64,000 bases of DNA, taken from NCBI GenBank assembly GCA_029964075.1, contig CM057142.1:33110392-33174391 (forward strand). Reading direction: 5' to 3'. Numbering within the stretch: position 1 is the first letter of the stretch; each line of letters begins with the position of its first letter. The DNA comes from Patiria pectinifera. Taxonomy: Eukaryota > Echinodermata > Asteroidea > Valvatida > Asterinidae. The position numbers and the translations under genes are program-made. This document shows, in pieces, positions 37,661 through 49,780 of this stretch. The notes under the pieces are model-generated. The model saw only the letters and a program-made list of their open reading frames with translations, was not told where the DNA came from and ran no database searches.

Positions 37661-38045
37661 AAATAAATAGGTCCATGTTTCTAAAGCTTATCACGTATAA
37701 AAAATAAAGTCTTGAACCAAGCATGGCCATTCCAGACATACCACAGAAAAAGGCACTAATTTTATGTTGTAAATTTAGTTATTGCAAATATCGAGGTTCA
37801 TAATCTGATGATGTGCTTCACACTGTAACCGTCCATATAAGACGGAGTTGTACATGTATAAACCAAGTACGAAAATTAATTGTTAGTCATATGACAAGTT
37901 CAGTCTGAAGTTGAATGACAAGCTATTCACATGAAGTTTGACGAAGGTATTCCTTTGTCATTGTTCAGTGTCTGTTTCTCGTAACATGACAAGTGATTTG
38001 AGTTGATTACAACCTGGCTATAAGATTTCTAAAATTAGACAAACA

Positions 38046-38385
38046 GGGCCCAATTTCATGACGCTGCTTAACAGCAGTAAAAGTTGTGCTAACTTTAAAA
38101 CCCTAATCATGCTCAATTCAACAAGATTCTGCATAATTCGAATGGACCTTTGAGGGTTAAGTTGATCAGAAAATTGGGCTAACCGTAAGCACAATGTCAT
38201 GACATGGATGTGCGAACGGTTACGCGTGCATGGAGAATTTCTATTTTCACGTCACTAAGTCGAGTACATTTTTCCTCTTGAGGTAAGCGTACCTTTTGCT
38301 GTGCTTACGCTTACGGTCTCCATGAAATAGACAGAGGCTCTGCATCAGACAATCGTGTGCTTAGCAGCGCCATAAAATTGGGCCC
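38046..38385. mobile_element. MITE with GGGCCCAATTT termini
   Basis: GGGCCCAATTTCATGACGCT and the rc of AGCAGCGCCATAAAATTGGG face each other, with inner CTTACGGT-type text also inverted. Confidence 0.8.
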
Positions 38386-39354
38386 AGGTCTCAGAAGAAG
38401 TCACAAATATTGAACATAGGTTGTTTCATTTTATACTTTTATTAGCCTCTCCTCCTCAGACGGGCATATTTTTCATATTCCTGCATGTGACTGTAAATAT
38501 ATAAATATTTTTGTGAACTGCAAGAATTGTATAGTGCTTCCTGATTTTTTTTAAATTGTTTTTTTGCAGTCCGTCCAATATTTTATTTCCAGTTTATTTC
38601 TTGATAACTAACAAGGCTTAATTCACGTTGGAAAAAAAAGGAAACTTGCTGACTCAGTTTTTATAATCAGTTGATATATTTATTTAATTGGTGCATTATT
38701 GACATATGGCAACCCATGGCTTATTCTTCTACATTTTAAGGAAATAATATTGCTGAAACGCAAAATAAAAGAATAACATAGTTATGGTTAAATGTAATCC
38801 CATCACTCTGCTTAAAGTTGAAAACAATTTGTCTAAGCATGAAATTGAATAGTGTAGTTGTGCATTAAAATCACTTGTACATGTATATTTTGTAAAGTTA
38901 AAGAAAGTTGCGTTATTGTAATATCTGACTTGTCTTTGTAAATATATATCCCAGTTTGATGCTTGATTAAAATATTTGCTTTCAAACTCGAAAAAAAAAA
39001 TTGTTTTTGTGGTTGTATCCTGTTTATCGCACCATTTAACTTAACAAGGCCTTTAATCCACTTTGTGCGTAAAAAGAAATTCTAAAAGCATCATTTTACC
39101 CTTTTCCAGCGGAAAATCATCTACGGAAATTTCTACAACTTCAATTAAAAGACATGATTTTGTTCAGTTCAGCTGCCATTATCCAAACTACAACATCAAA
39201 ACAAGTATTTAAAATCATTTTTTAATCACCATGGAATGTTGTGAACACTATAAAAAACTACAAAAGTCATTTTATATTAGATATAACATATACTTCGTAT
39301 ATTTCTTTAAAGTTCAGTATACCGGTGGAATAAAAAAGTTAACATCAATCATTA
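38386..39354. other. No recognised gene; possible SPATA17 3' end
   Basis: AT-rich. AATAAA-like strings near 38766 and an A-run at 38990-39000 could mark a long 3' UTR end, but this is not provable here. Confidence 0.35.
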
Positions 39355-39920
39355 TACAACACCTGAATAAATCCCCGTCATCTGATTGGTGGATCGTTGA
39401 TCACATGTCATTGAATTATTCGTACCAATGCACGGCGCACAGTGCAATGGAAGTACTATTGCACTGTGATTAGAAGTACCATTGCACTGTCACTGCACAT
39501 GTTGCCGATGGTGGCGCTGTGGTGTTTAAATTGGCAATAAAAATTCTGGTCTTATTGAACTGTTTAAGTTCTAAACTTGTGGAAAAGTTTTAAATTGAGA
39601 TAAATTGAATAATAGTTCTCAACCTGTTGAACAGTTTGCATAAATGAAATATGATAACTCTGAACTTGTCAAACTTGTAAACAATTTTTAACTTGAATAA
39701 ATTGGCTATTAAAAGTCAACCAATCAGATGACAAGGATTTATTCAGTTGTTATTTAAAACAAATAATGAATGTTTCACATTCGTGCAATAGAAAGAATAA
39801 CTTCATTCGGTGACAGATGAAATATTCCATTCCACTCGGCTTCGCCTCGTGGAATGGAACATTTCATCTGTCACCTCTTGAAATTATTCTTACCATTGCA
39901 CTCACAAACATTCATTATTT
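39355..39920. mobile_element. MITE with adjoining 160-bp palindrome
   Basis: Inverted pair 39360-39395 and 39716-39756 (CATCTGATTGGT / ACCAATCAGATG, with TGAATAAATCC outward). 39761-39920 is a palindrome with loop ACTCGGCTTCGCCTCGTGG. The mirror-image layout is at 17855-18376. Confidence 0.65.
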
Positions 39921-40884
39921 GTATATCATTATGCACATGATGTAAACAGATACATGTATCCCAGCAAAATAGGAAGCATTAAACAGAATTGCTCTTAAAT
40001 ACAAAGCAAAAATATGAGTTGTAAAAATACTATTACTGTATTCCATTTAAACATGTATACAAGTAACATGAAATTGTGTTCTTATGACTTCAAATCTCGA
40101 GAGAAAAAAAGTAAAAAACACAGCTATTTCATAATTTCCATATGACGTAAAAAGTGAAAACTCACTAACTTATGCACAAACCAGGGAGAACAAGTCTGAA
40201 TTCATGTTCAATTTGAATGTTACTGTCTTGGTATCAAACACCGACAAGTCTAGTCACAGACTCCTGTCTTCATCCCTAAGCAATCTGCAAAACTGGTCGA
40301 TGTTTTTGTCGTATTTTTGTGTTTTTTTTTCACACAAAAAACCCCAATGTATTGCAGTTTTAATACTGGATAAACCTGGTGGGAAAACAAACAATACTTC
40401 CGAAAAAAATGTTCATGATACAGTTCAAATATGTGTATTACATTTAGAAAAGTGGAAACTTTTTATACAATATTTCATTCATTTCAGTATATATAACTAT
40501 GGTGTGCTAAATACAAAAGTAAACCAAAAAATAAACAAAATGAAAAGTGTAAAGAAAGTACATGTAATCAAAACATTACTGTAGGCCTACTAATCAATAC
40601 TGTTATACGTTTACATGTAGATCTATACTTGTCTTCAGTCTTCTTTTCTGCTCATATGCACAGCCATACACAATTTTATTAAAATCGAACCTCTAAATTA
40701 ATAAGGTCTGAGCCTGAAATATGATTTTAGTAATAAAGTATAGGCTTACCCGGTACCTGCACCCTTTTTAACAGTAACTAGTTTTAAAAGTTGCCATGTG
40801 TAACCTGTCGCCACAAAAATGAGCTTAAATTTGGATTTTACAAGAATTAAGGTGATATGTAGTATATTTAGCTTTTGATTTGTA
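39921..40884. other. No recognised gene
   Basis: AT-rich. The 126-codon plus-strand frame at 40204-40584 has a composition like the surrounding DNA and no family resemblance. Confidence 0.4.
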
Positions 40885-41116
40885 CAGTCGGCTCCCGCTA
40901 GTGCGAATCGGATACGACAAAATTCTGGTTATAACAAACATATTTGGTCCTGGCAAACCTGTGCACATTTCTATGGCGGGAAATTTGCTTTAAAAAAAGG
41001 ACGAATTTCGACAGTACAAAATTCCTGTTAGGGTTTTTGCCATCCTGTTGCGTGAAAAGCACTGTTAGCAACTTATTTACAACAAATTTTTTTTTGTCTA
41101 ACAGCTTAGCAATCCT

Positions 41117-41580
41117 AGTCTGAGTATCAACCGTTCTAAGCATTCAAATTTATGCGACCAAAAGCGCCAGCCAATCTGAGAGAGATAATAAAAATGAGAC
41201 ACAACATTAGCTCTCAAAACTGTTATGCATGGCACGACAGAGGGCTTTTGCAACATACATGCTTTGTGTAAAATATGTGATGATAACTCGAAGCCACAGG
41301 ACGTTGGCGCATCACGTAATATACATGTATATCGTTACATATACAGGCCGCATGAAGCAGCCTATTCGTGCTTAATTAATTCACGACGTAAAATCATAAA
41401 AGATGCTATGTCTGGGTTTTATTTACAGATGTCTATGACAACGGGTAACCGAAGACCCGATATTTCCTGAATGGTCAGAATCTCGATGTCAAGATGCGCT
41501 TTAGTTGCATAATTCATCGCTGAATCTGCTCGCATATCATTGACCCTTGCTGAACAATTTATTACATATATGTACATAGT
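41117..41580. mobile_element. TAGTCT repeat, copy 2
   Basis: Starts TAGTCTGAGTATCAACCG and later carries GACCCGATAT and CGCTGAATCTGCTCGCATAT, as in 2261-2680; more diverged, and its middle differs. Confidence 0.55.
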
Positions 41581-41864
41581 TCAGACCTAATTTAAGAAAG
41601 CAGCATTAGTCTTCAATAGTTATCTCTCAAGTCAAGTTCATCTTGAAGACACAGAAACTATTCAGACGGAAGTTATTTTATTGTCGTACAACTGAGTCCG
41701 TCATTACTTTCTTTTGCAATAATGCCTTTTTTTCCTTTTTATTGTGGCAACATGTAATTTAGCTGAGTTCAAAATTAATTTTGTGAGGATACTTGATGAA
41801 AAAAAAGAGTGAAATGAAAAATAGTCAGTTTATTTCCATCAAATGTTTTTGGCACCAGTCCTGT

Positions 41865-42245
41865 ACGTCAGGTTATGCATGTATCATGAATTAAAGATTT
41901 TATGTAGACAGGGCCTTCCATTACATATATATGGGGACGCCACTGAATGAGATGGTAACTTCAAGCAATTGTTCAGCATGAAAGCTGAGGAAGACCAACA
42001 CTTGAAAAAGTGGCTGGTGAAGAAAGAAAAATCTATACCAGTCCATCAATTCAAAATGAAATTATCAAGATAATGGGGCTGAAAATTCTTCGTGAGATCG
42101 CCGAAGATCTTCAGGGATCAGCTTTCCTCACACTGATGATTGATGAAACTACCGACATTGCCAACAAAGAACAAGTCATGCTCGTCATCTGTTAGGTCAC
42201 AGAAGACTTGCAGGTGCACGAAGAGTTTGCAGAGTTATATTAAGT
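41865..42245 (+). pseudogene. hAT-superfamily transposase fragment 1
   Basis: The plus strand encodes KIYTSPSIQNEIIKIMGLKI, then LREIAEDLQGSAFLTLMIDE and TTDIANKEQVMLV. This is the DUF4371/ZMYM-type hAT transposase N-terminal core. A frame break lies upstream and a stop follows VMLVIC, so it is dead. About 90 percent identical by eye to 42595-42970. Confidence 0.8.
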
Positions 42246-42374
42246 CACTTCAATTGATGCAGCAATAAGGTTTATCGCAAATAGCTTTTTATCAACAGAG
42301 GGCGCCCTCTTGCATCATGAGATGCAAAACGGAGCATTGCCATTTTGCAGTCCCGGATGTTGAAGCGCGCAATT

Positions 42375-43290
42375 CAATCGAAAATCATCATGGCTACAAT
42401 CGGACACGACAAATTTCTTTCGTTATCAGTTGACGAATTGCAGAAATATTTAAGAGAGAGAGGAGTCCCTGTTGGCGACGAAAAACGCGCTGAACTAGCG
42501 GAGCGAGCTTTCTGGGCTGACAAGCTTGGATTGCCAGTGAAATCCACTGATAAAGAGGCAGAACAAGAGATCGAAGCAAATATTTTTGGCTCCAGTCCTG
42601 CACATCAGGTTGTACATGAATCATCAATAAAGTTTTTATGTAGACAAGGCCTTCCATTACGTGGGGATGCCACTGAATGCGATGGTAACTTCAAGCAATT
42701 GCTCAGCATGAAAGCTCAGGAAGACCAACACTTGAAAAAAAGGCTGGGGAAAAAAGATAATGTGTATACAAGTCCATCAATTCAAAATGACATTATCAAG
42801 ATAATGGGGCTGAAAATTCTTCGTCAAATTGCCAAAGATCTTCAGGGATCAGCTTTCCTCACAGTGATGATTGATGAAACTGCCGATCGCCAACATACAT
42901 TGTAGAACGAGTGCTGCTCGTCATCCGTTGGGTCACAGAAGACTTGCAGGTGCATGAAGAGTTTGTCGAGATGGCTGTGATCAGACACAACAAATTTCTT
43001 TGATTAACAGTTGAAGAATTGCAGACATATTTAAGAGAAAGAGGAGTCCCTGTTGGCGACGAAAAATCACAGAACTAGCGGAGTGGGCTTTCTGGGCTGA
43101 CAAGCTAGGATTGCCTGTGAATTCCACTGATAGAGAGGCAGAATAAGAGATCACAGCATCGAAGAGTGCGAAGCTGATTCTTGATGGAAGCATGGTGTGA
43201 CTTCCGCAGCCGGAGACGTTGTCAGAGGGTTGGGAAGATGACCCAGCAAGCCTCCCAGACACTTGTAGAGATCATCTAGATACAGCTGGT
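42375..43290 (+). pseudogene. SAP-domain segments of a SWIM/YqaJ-type gene, two copies
   Basis: 42391-42590 encodes LSVDELQKYLRERGVPVGDE followed by KRAELAERAF, a SAP-type helix-extension-helix (DNA binding). A worse copy is at 42975-43150. After it comes a segment with KLILDGSMV, LPQPETLSEGWEDDPASLPD, a linker known from animal proteins with SAP, SWIM zinc finger and YqaJ nuclease. The first copy is broken off by the hAT text at 42595. Not a working gene as it stands. Confidence 0.65.
42595..42970 (+). pseudogene. hAT-superfamily transposase fragment 2
   Basis: Encodes FLCRQGLPLRGDATECDGNF, then YTSPSIQNDIIKIMGLKILR and FLTVMIDETAD. Joined in frame to the SAP segment (42345-42905 is open for 186 codons), which gives a chance fusion. 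It ends by a break just after the ETAD motif. Confidence 0.8.
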
Positions 43291-43649
43291 AAGTTTTATT
43301 TTAGATAATTAGACAATAAAAAGACACAACACAAAAGACACATGAAAGAGATGAATGGAAACAGCTCAAGGCTGACCATGCTGACTAAGTTGAAACATCA
43401 GTCCTCATTCACTTTTGATGCTGCAGTGACAAAATAATGATGGAAGTTGGAAGATCTTTTTACCACTTTGCCGAATAAGCCTTATACACTTTTCGTGGCC
43501 ATCTTGAAAATAGCCCCACCATGTGACTTACTCAAAATAGTTCTTGAAGGGAACATATTTGCCTCGTGGAACAGCACTGACAAATCATGTTTCATCTAAA
43601 TGCACAATTTTCTTATTCTTTCTCAACCTTTGTTTTGTTTTCATATTTC

Positions 43650-45300
43650 AGGTAATATTCCACGTTAAAACTTCGGAGCCGACATACTTCACCTGGGTTG
43701 TGCTGCATAAGGAGACAGGACAGGTCTGCACAGCTGAATGCACATGTTGCGTTGGGTAAGAATATAAACAGTTATTTTATTTTTGAGAGTGTAGGTTGGC
43801 TTCATTGATTTAGGAAAAAAAAGTACAACATCGTGATAGTAAACATGATGAGCTTCCAGATGCTTCCAGCTTGCTGACAAAGATGAAATTCACAGAAGTG
43901 GTGTTGGCAAAAGTACACCATCCACTGTTCCTGGGGCTGTTCCTGCATGAAGGTTCAAACATTGCCCCAGATTCTGCCCTTGTACTTTCGGCCATTTAAC
44001 ACAAACCAACTGCATGTATCCAACTACATGTAGCTGCATACGGCATCAGGCACATTATCCTCGGTACTTCTTTTCATTGTGTGACATTGTTTTTAATTAT
44101 TCATACAGCTTTTCATTGTGTGACATTGTTTTTAATTATTCATACAGCATCCAAGCAACTTGCAAACACATTGCTGGTCTACTGTTTGCTGTTGTGGAGT
44201 CCGTCGAAGAAGGGAGGAATGCTTCCTGCACCTCACAAAGGCAGGCATGGGGAAGAGCACCAAAGAAAGGCGAGGTTGTCCACGATGCTGAGTTTGCTAA
44301 AAACATAAGTATTATTGGCGTGAAGGCCGATGTCACACAGCAGCTGCCTGAATCCAACCGAATGTACCGGTCGGAGTTTGATCCGCGCACCGCAGCATAT
44401 CGAGTGCACAAGCCAGTGTCCAGCTTCAACCTTGATGCGCTGGCATCAATAACGAATGGAAACTGTGGGCTTCTGATGTACAACAAGCCAAAGCCTGACC
44501 CACATCACCAGCTCCCCAACATTAATTTTGTCAAGACGGAGGAAACTATAGAGACCAGCCGCAGGGTTTTGAGTGTTTCTGAGGCATTTCAGATTGCCAA
44601 GCCGGGCGATGCAGACAGCATCATCGATCTCCTACGCGTCACCAAGCACCAGCAGGCAGTCCTAGCAAAGGAGACAGCGAGGCAGGCAGCTTCATCATTG
44701 TGGGCCAAGCAACGGCAAGGCAGGGTGACTGCAAGTGTGGTAGGTGATTGCGTTGGATGTGTCAAGGATGACGGCACTCTCTCCGGGTATTTGTAGGTGG
44801 CTAGAGTACTAGTCTACTATGGCTCACCTTGATCAGCAGCCCTCGATTGGGGTAAGACCCAAGAACCGGTCGCCAAGAAACAGTACATTGCATGGCACAG
44901 ACTGCATCATCAACACAAAGGTGTTTCATGCGATGACACAGGGCTGTGGATCAGCACCGAGTGCCCATATGTCGCTGCTTCTCCTGATGGCATTGTGAGA
45001 TGCAAACAATGTGCAACTGGTCTCTTGGAGATCAAGAACCAGTACACGCATAGACTTCTAGACATAGCAACATTGTCAACTAAGAAGGGCAGTTGCCTCA
45101 CTATGGAGAATGGGGTTCTTCAACTGAGACGTTCCCATCAATATTACGCCCAGGTTCAAGTTCAGATGTGGTGTAAGGGGTACAAGTGGAGCGATTTCGT
45201 CGTACGAACTGTTAGCAAGTCTAACAATATATATGTTGAGCGCATACTGTTTGACGAGGAGTATGTTGCTAACAATCAGCCCAAACTGTAACTGTGGGCT
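43650..45300 (+). pseudogene. SWIM zinc-finger and YqaJ exonuclease relic
   Basis: 43650-43757 encodes VVLHKETGQVCTAECTCCVG and 44148-44200 continues the SWIM finger with CKHIAGLLFAV after an apparent intron. 44200-44805 (the long open frame ends 44796) covers the linker and the start of a lambda-exonuclease-like (YqaJ) fold. 44830-45291 carries ECPYVAASPDGIVRC, GLLEIKNQYTHRL and SHQYYAQVQVQMWC, the YqaJ catalytic motifs D...EIK...Q. Read in more than one frame, it is broken. Proteins with this domain order are common in aquatic invertebrates and are often repeated; their mobility is suspected rather than known. Confidence 0.7.
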
Positions 45301-45959
45301 TCGTATGTACAATAAGCCTGTGATGAAAGATGTTTTCATCAGAATAATCGATGCTGTTTTGAAGGAACATGGCATACCTTATTCTCTAAAATTAGAGCAG
45401 ATGCAGGCGAGTTCTTTAGTAGTAAAGAAATCTCAGGTGATTCTCAAGTGAACTTCACGAACGTCACGCCCGGTAGCAACCGCGCCTACTAGTTAGTGCG
45501 CATGCGTTTGAGGGCGGTTACTGAGCGACTGTCAGTTACTAAAAGATTGTCAGTTCCCTATTAAAAGTGCACAATGCGTGAGGGGATCACCGAAGTAGCC
45601 TGCATGATGTTGTTGTGAAACCATCCTTCAATCCTAAAGGAGTTGCTCTCTGTACAGGGATTGGCACAATTTTTAACGCTCAATTTAAAGCAACATTTAT
45701 GCTCGCCATTTTAAATAATGTTCCATACTGTGTGATATGAATGAAGGCTACATACTTAAAATGTACTTACAATTTGAGTTTCATCTATATTACTGTTCAA
45801 ATCATGTTTTATTGTATTGTTACCCCTATTGGGACCCATGGGAGATCAGTTCTGTTAAAAGGACTGAATGTGCCACCCAGTATAAAGAAAAAAATCAAAT
45901 AATAAGTAAATACAAAAAGTGCACCTCAGAAAGTGTTTATTATTATTATCGCACCTCTA
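45301..45959. other. No recognised gene
   Basis: Between the YqaJ relic and the Tigger transposase. The tail at 45301-45450 repeats text of the YqaJ region (TGTGGGCTTCGTATGTACAA resembles 44462-44482) and then AT-rich DNA. Confidence 0.4.
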
Positions 45960-46957
45960 CTATGACAATGACTTTGATTAAGATCAAGCGCAAAATGCTG
46001 TCTCTCAACACCAAGATGGAGATCATCAAGGCAACTGAAGCTGGACGCAACAAGGCTGATGTGGGACGGAAGCTGAGGATCATCCCAAGCACCTTGTCTA
46101 CAATCCTCCAGAACAAGCCAAATATCATGGCAAAGTTCGAACTTTACAAGTTTGAACCTTCAAGGCACCAGTTCTGCAATGCAACGTTCAAAGACATCAA
46201 GGAAGCACTCTTTTCGCTGGGTTCTAGAAAACCGGTCCAAGAATTTGGCCCTCAGCTGTCCCCTTCTTTGTGAAAAGGCCAACCAGTTGGCAAAGCTGAT
46301 GGGCCATGACACATTCTCGGGACGTTCTGGCTGGCTATCCCGTTTCAAGGAGCGCCATGGCATCATGTTTAAGTTCGTGTGTGGTGAGAGAAACAGCGTA
46401 GACTGTGGCATAGTTGGAGATTGATTGAATCACACCCTCCCTGGTCTTCTTCTTGGTTTCCAGCCCAAGAACATTTTCAAGGCTGATGAAACAGGACTGT
46501 TCTATGCCTGATTCCTGACAAGACCATGGTTTTCAAGGCTGAGCAGCGCCCCGTCGGTAAGCAGACCAAAGACCACGTCACCGTCCTACTTTGTGCCAAC
46601 ATGGACCACTATCCACCCATATCCAGCAAGTTATTGAGCCAACAGGCCCTTGGAGTTGATGGATTTCAAAGTAATAATGGTTGTATTTGTTCACTACAGA
46701 GTTCAAAATAAATGTCTACGGAATTGAATTGAATTAAATTGAATTGAATTACAGTAGCTTGGGAGACATTTTTATTCAACCAGAAAACGACTCTGTGCTA
46801 TCCACAGTGACAGATCGCACTTCCACTTGATATTACAATGTATGTGTAAAACCTAAATGTAAGGTTCAGCTTGCCCAGCAAACTTATTAAGAAAAGAAAC
46901 TTGCACAATGTAACTGATGTGCATGTGCAATGTAGGTGGCATTTGGATAGAGTGCAG

Positions 46958-47795
46958 CGCCAGCAAACGTTGCAGTTGCAGGAGATGGTACCACATGGCT
47001 TGTGTTGACCTTACTGAAGATGTTGATGTCAAAGACGATTGGTGGTGAGGCGATCCATGCAGACGATACAGCAACTTCTGCTGTTGTCGCAGAATGGTAG
47101 AAGGAGTGGCTTACGCCGAGTGCAGCGCCAGAAGACGTTGCAGTGGCAGGAGATGGTACCACTTGGCTTGTGTTGACCTTACTGAAGACAACGTCGATGT
47201 CAAAGACGATTGGTGGTGTGGTGATCCGTGCAGATGATATAGCATCTTCTGCCGTTGTAGAAGAATGGTGCATGGAGCGGCTTACGCCGAGTGCAGCGCC
47301 AGAAGACGTTGCAGTGGCAGGAGATGGTACCACTTGGCTTGTGTTGACCTTACTGAAGACAACGTCGATGTCAAAGACGATTGGTGGTGTGGTGATCCGT
47401 GCAGATGATATAGCATCTTCTGCCGTTGTAGAAGAATGGTGCATGGAGCGGCTTACGCCAAGTGCAGTGCCAGAAGACGTTGCAGTGGCAGGAGATGGTA
47501 CCACTTGGATTGTGTTGACCTTACTGAAGACGACGTCAATGTCAAAGACAATTGGTGGTGTGGTGATCCATGCAGATGATATAGCTTCTTCTGCCATTGT
47601 AGAAGAATGGTGCACGGAGCGGCTTACGCCAAGTGCAGTGCCAGAAGACGTTGCAATGGCAGGAGATGGTACCACTTGGATTGTGTTGACCTTACTGAAG
47701 ACGACGTCGATGTCAAAGACAATTGGTGGTGTGGTGATCCGTGCAGATGTTATAGCATCTTCTGCCGTTGTCGCAAAATAGTGGAAGGTGATTGA
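46958..47795 (+). repeat. 171-bp tandem array encoding PHD-finger relics (5 units)
   Basis: Units start at about 46958, 47127, 47298, 47469 and 47640; the period is exactly 171 bp (57 codons) for the middle ones. In one plus-strand frame each unit reads RRWYHL.CVDLTED, VDVKDDWWCGDPCR, the second half of a PHD zinc finger, with C..C spacing before it. Units 1 to 3 carry a stop after DPCR. Because 171 is divisible by three, unrelated frames stay open across the array on both strands (47143-47781 plus, 46887-47813 minus); these are shadows. Confidence 0.75.
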
Positions 47796-48071
47796 TGAAC
47801 ATGCACATTTCAAGATCTGGCCATTGACGCATTGTAAAAGTTGGAGTCTTACCAGCAGTCTACAAGAATAACAACACTTGGAATGCCATACAACTCATGC
47901 TATACAGCATCATTATGTGGAACGTTTGCTGATGCATCACTCAGAACACTACACAGGATGAAAGATACTGACAAACTGTTGGTACAGTTGTAGATGCTGA
48001 GCTTGGAGTACAGTCTACAAGGCTACTCATGTCTTACACTAACACTGTAACTTAGGTTGATGGGTAATATA

Positions 48072-48262
48072 ATAGGCTTAAGCCTTTTTGACCCCATATC
48101 CTTGTTTGTTCCAGTACGCATCTAACTTGTTCTTGAATATGTTTGTTGATCTAGCCCTCACAAATTCAGTAGGGAGACTGTTCCACTCATTGATGACCCT
48201 GATTGAGAAGAAATTCTTACTGATGTTTAGTCCTGACGCAGAAATATTGGAGTTGAAAAACA
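48072..48262 (-). pseudogene. LINE ORF2 C-terminal fragment
   Basis: The minus strand reads NISKNFFSIRVINEWNSLPT then EFVRARSTNIFKNKLDAYW, the RxxxxWNSLP tail of CR1/L2/Jockey-type LINE proteins, ending in a stop near 48072 followed by a short 3' tail. 5'-truncated, as usual; it lies inside the split Tigger gene. Confidence 0.75.
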
Positions 48263-48610
48263 GGAATGATTTGTAGGGAAAACAGCTGGAGAAAGAAACA
48301 TTTAAAAATACAAATCTTAATGGGAACCAATAAGGTCTCTCAAAAAGAATCTGTGTGGTGTTTCAGTTGACACTGACAAGAAGCACCAGGAAGATTTTAT
48401 TGATGTTAGAAAGTGGACCCCTCACCTGGACCATAAATTTGCAAGACATCAAACTCAAAGTCTTGATGTTTGTTCACAACCACCTCGCACATCCTCACAT
48501 CCCCAACCTTGAGGCCAGCACCCTGCAGTTCCTCCCTCCAAACACCACATCACACCTGCAGGCTGAGGACCAGGGCGTCATCATAAATGTCACCATAAAT
48601 GTCATGCCTG

Positions 48611-49264
48611 CTCCTACAACATCTTCTGCAGAGTTGCGACTCTGGCATCAACCCTCAACCAGTCACCATGAAAGAGGCCACTGATATGACCGACTTAGCA
48701 TATGGGGAATGTCAAGGCAGATGGAACAGCCTGCTGATTCACCAGGGCAGGGTTCCAGGTCACTGGTGGTCAAGATCAAATTTGTAGTGACGTGTATATG
48801 ATTAATTGTACTTTCAGCTCCATCTCGCGTTCCATACAAACAAGTATGTTAATCAGTTTTGGTTGCCATAGTCACCAGAGTTCACTCTCACTGTGCTGCG
48901 TTTGCGCAGTGTGACATGCATGTGACCTCTCACTAATCGTTTTCACTCTTGCTTTGTGAAAGTTTTATTCCAACGTTGAAAGTTTCCTCAAAAGTTTTAT
49001 TCAGTCAAGTGAGGTGTGTTTAAGCCTACTGTCGTTCCAGAAGTTTGTTAATCATTGGAGCGCAGGTACGGGACGAACTTGTGAGTTTTGAGAGCATTAA
49101 AACTTGTGAACAACCAACATGTTGTGTGCAGTTTTTCACGCTATTCAAGAGCTGACACGAGGCTTCATAAACAGAAGTAGAACTCATTTCGGGAGAAAAC
49201 ACACATCCCTAAAAAATCCTGAAGGTGATGTTCCAAGCCAGTTAAGATCAGCCAGATAATATCA
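48611..49264. other. No recognised gene
   Basis: Downstream of the Tigger fragment. No clear element ends or coding. Confidence 0.35.
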
Positions 49265-49345
49265 GGAGCCGTTTGGCCCAACACATCCAGCTTCCTGAAA
49301 CCCCTACCCACTGACCTTCGGAGGTCACAACCTCTTCTGATCAAA
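49265..49345 (+). pseudogene. LINE ORF2 tail fragment
   Basis: Encodes FLKPLPTDLRRSQPLLIKFK, the WNSLPTDLR-type LINE tail. A second, related piece is at 50150-50200 (PTALRRSQSLSKNTWK). Confidence 0.55.
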
Positions 49346-49395
49346 TTTAAATAATTGGAAAAAAATCTAGAAGAGGACTGAGGAGGACGGTAATA

Positions 49396-49780
49396 CATTA
49401 TTTAGATGATTTTTTGTTCATTGGCTCATCCATGGAATCTTCTCAAGTACTTTTAAGGACTTTTGAGGATATTTGCACTCAGCTACATGTTCCGCTCGCA
49501 GAAGAAAAGACAGAGGGCCCTTGCCCAGTAATTACTTTTCTTGGGTTGGAAATTGATACGGTAAAGCGCGAAATCCGTGTGCCTAAGGACAAGGTGCTTG
49601 CTCTTCGGGAGAAAAATCCAATCAAGTTTAGGACGGAAAAAGTTGTCGCATTGGGGCAACATCAAGTGTTTCAGCATTGGGAATTCCGCTTGATGAAATC
49701 TAAGCAATGGGTCGTTGGCATTCAGATGCCATCCACCTTTATATTTGCCGTACGTGGAGTCAGATGCTGCTGCAGATGAA
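49396..49780 (+). mobile_element. DIRS retrotransposon reverse-transcriptase fossil
   Basis: A short piece of a reverse transcriptase with the YLDDF core and a FLGLEIDT motif of the DIRS (tyrosine-recombinase) order. It is only a fragment, without termini or other genes, and is broken. Probably old. Confidence 0.75.

Larger units (their letters stand above)
45960..48610 (+). pseudogene. Tigger/pogo transposase, split by insertions
   Basis: 45960-46440 encodes the HTH-psq/CENP-B DNA-binding part: TKMEIIKATEAGRNKADVGR, STLSTILQNK and, in another frame, KANQLAKLMGHDTFSGRSGW then LSRFKERHG. 46460-46620 gives FKADETGLFYA (first catalytic D) and GKQTKDHVTVLLCANMD. The gene resumes at 48400-48610 with KVLMFVHNHLAHPHIP and LQFLPPNTTSHLQAEDQGVI, where the usual catalytic D of VDN is H. 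About 1.8 kb of foreign DNA (PHD array, minus-strand LINE tail) lies between. Several frame changes show it is dead. Confidence 0.8.

Noticed and set aside
42345-42905. A real SAP-hAT fusion gene
   Set aside because: The two halves are each found separately next door and the frame stops right after the hAT motif; it looks like a chance join in duplicated debris.
46887-47813. Open frames of 308 codons (minus) and 212 codons (plus, 47143-47781)
   Set aside because: They exist only because the 171-bp repeat is a multiple of three; the recognisable PHD text lies in another frame.
48088-48276. A plus-strand 62-codon protein
   Set aside because: The opposite strand reads as a LINE ORF2 tail with its stop; the plus frame is its shadow.
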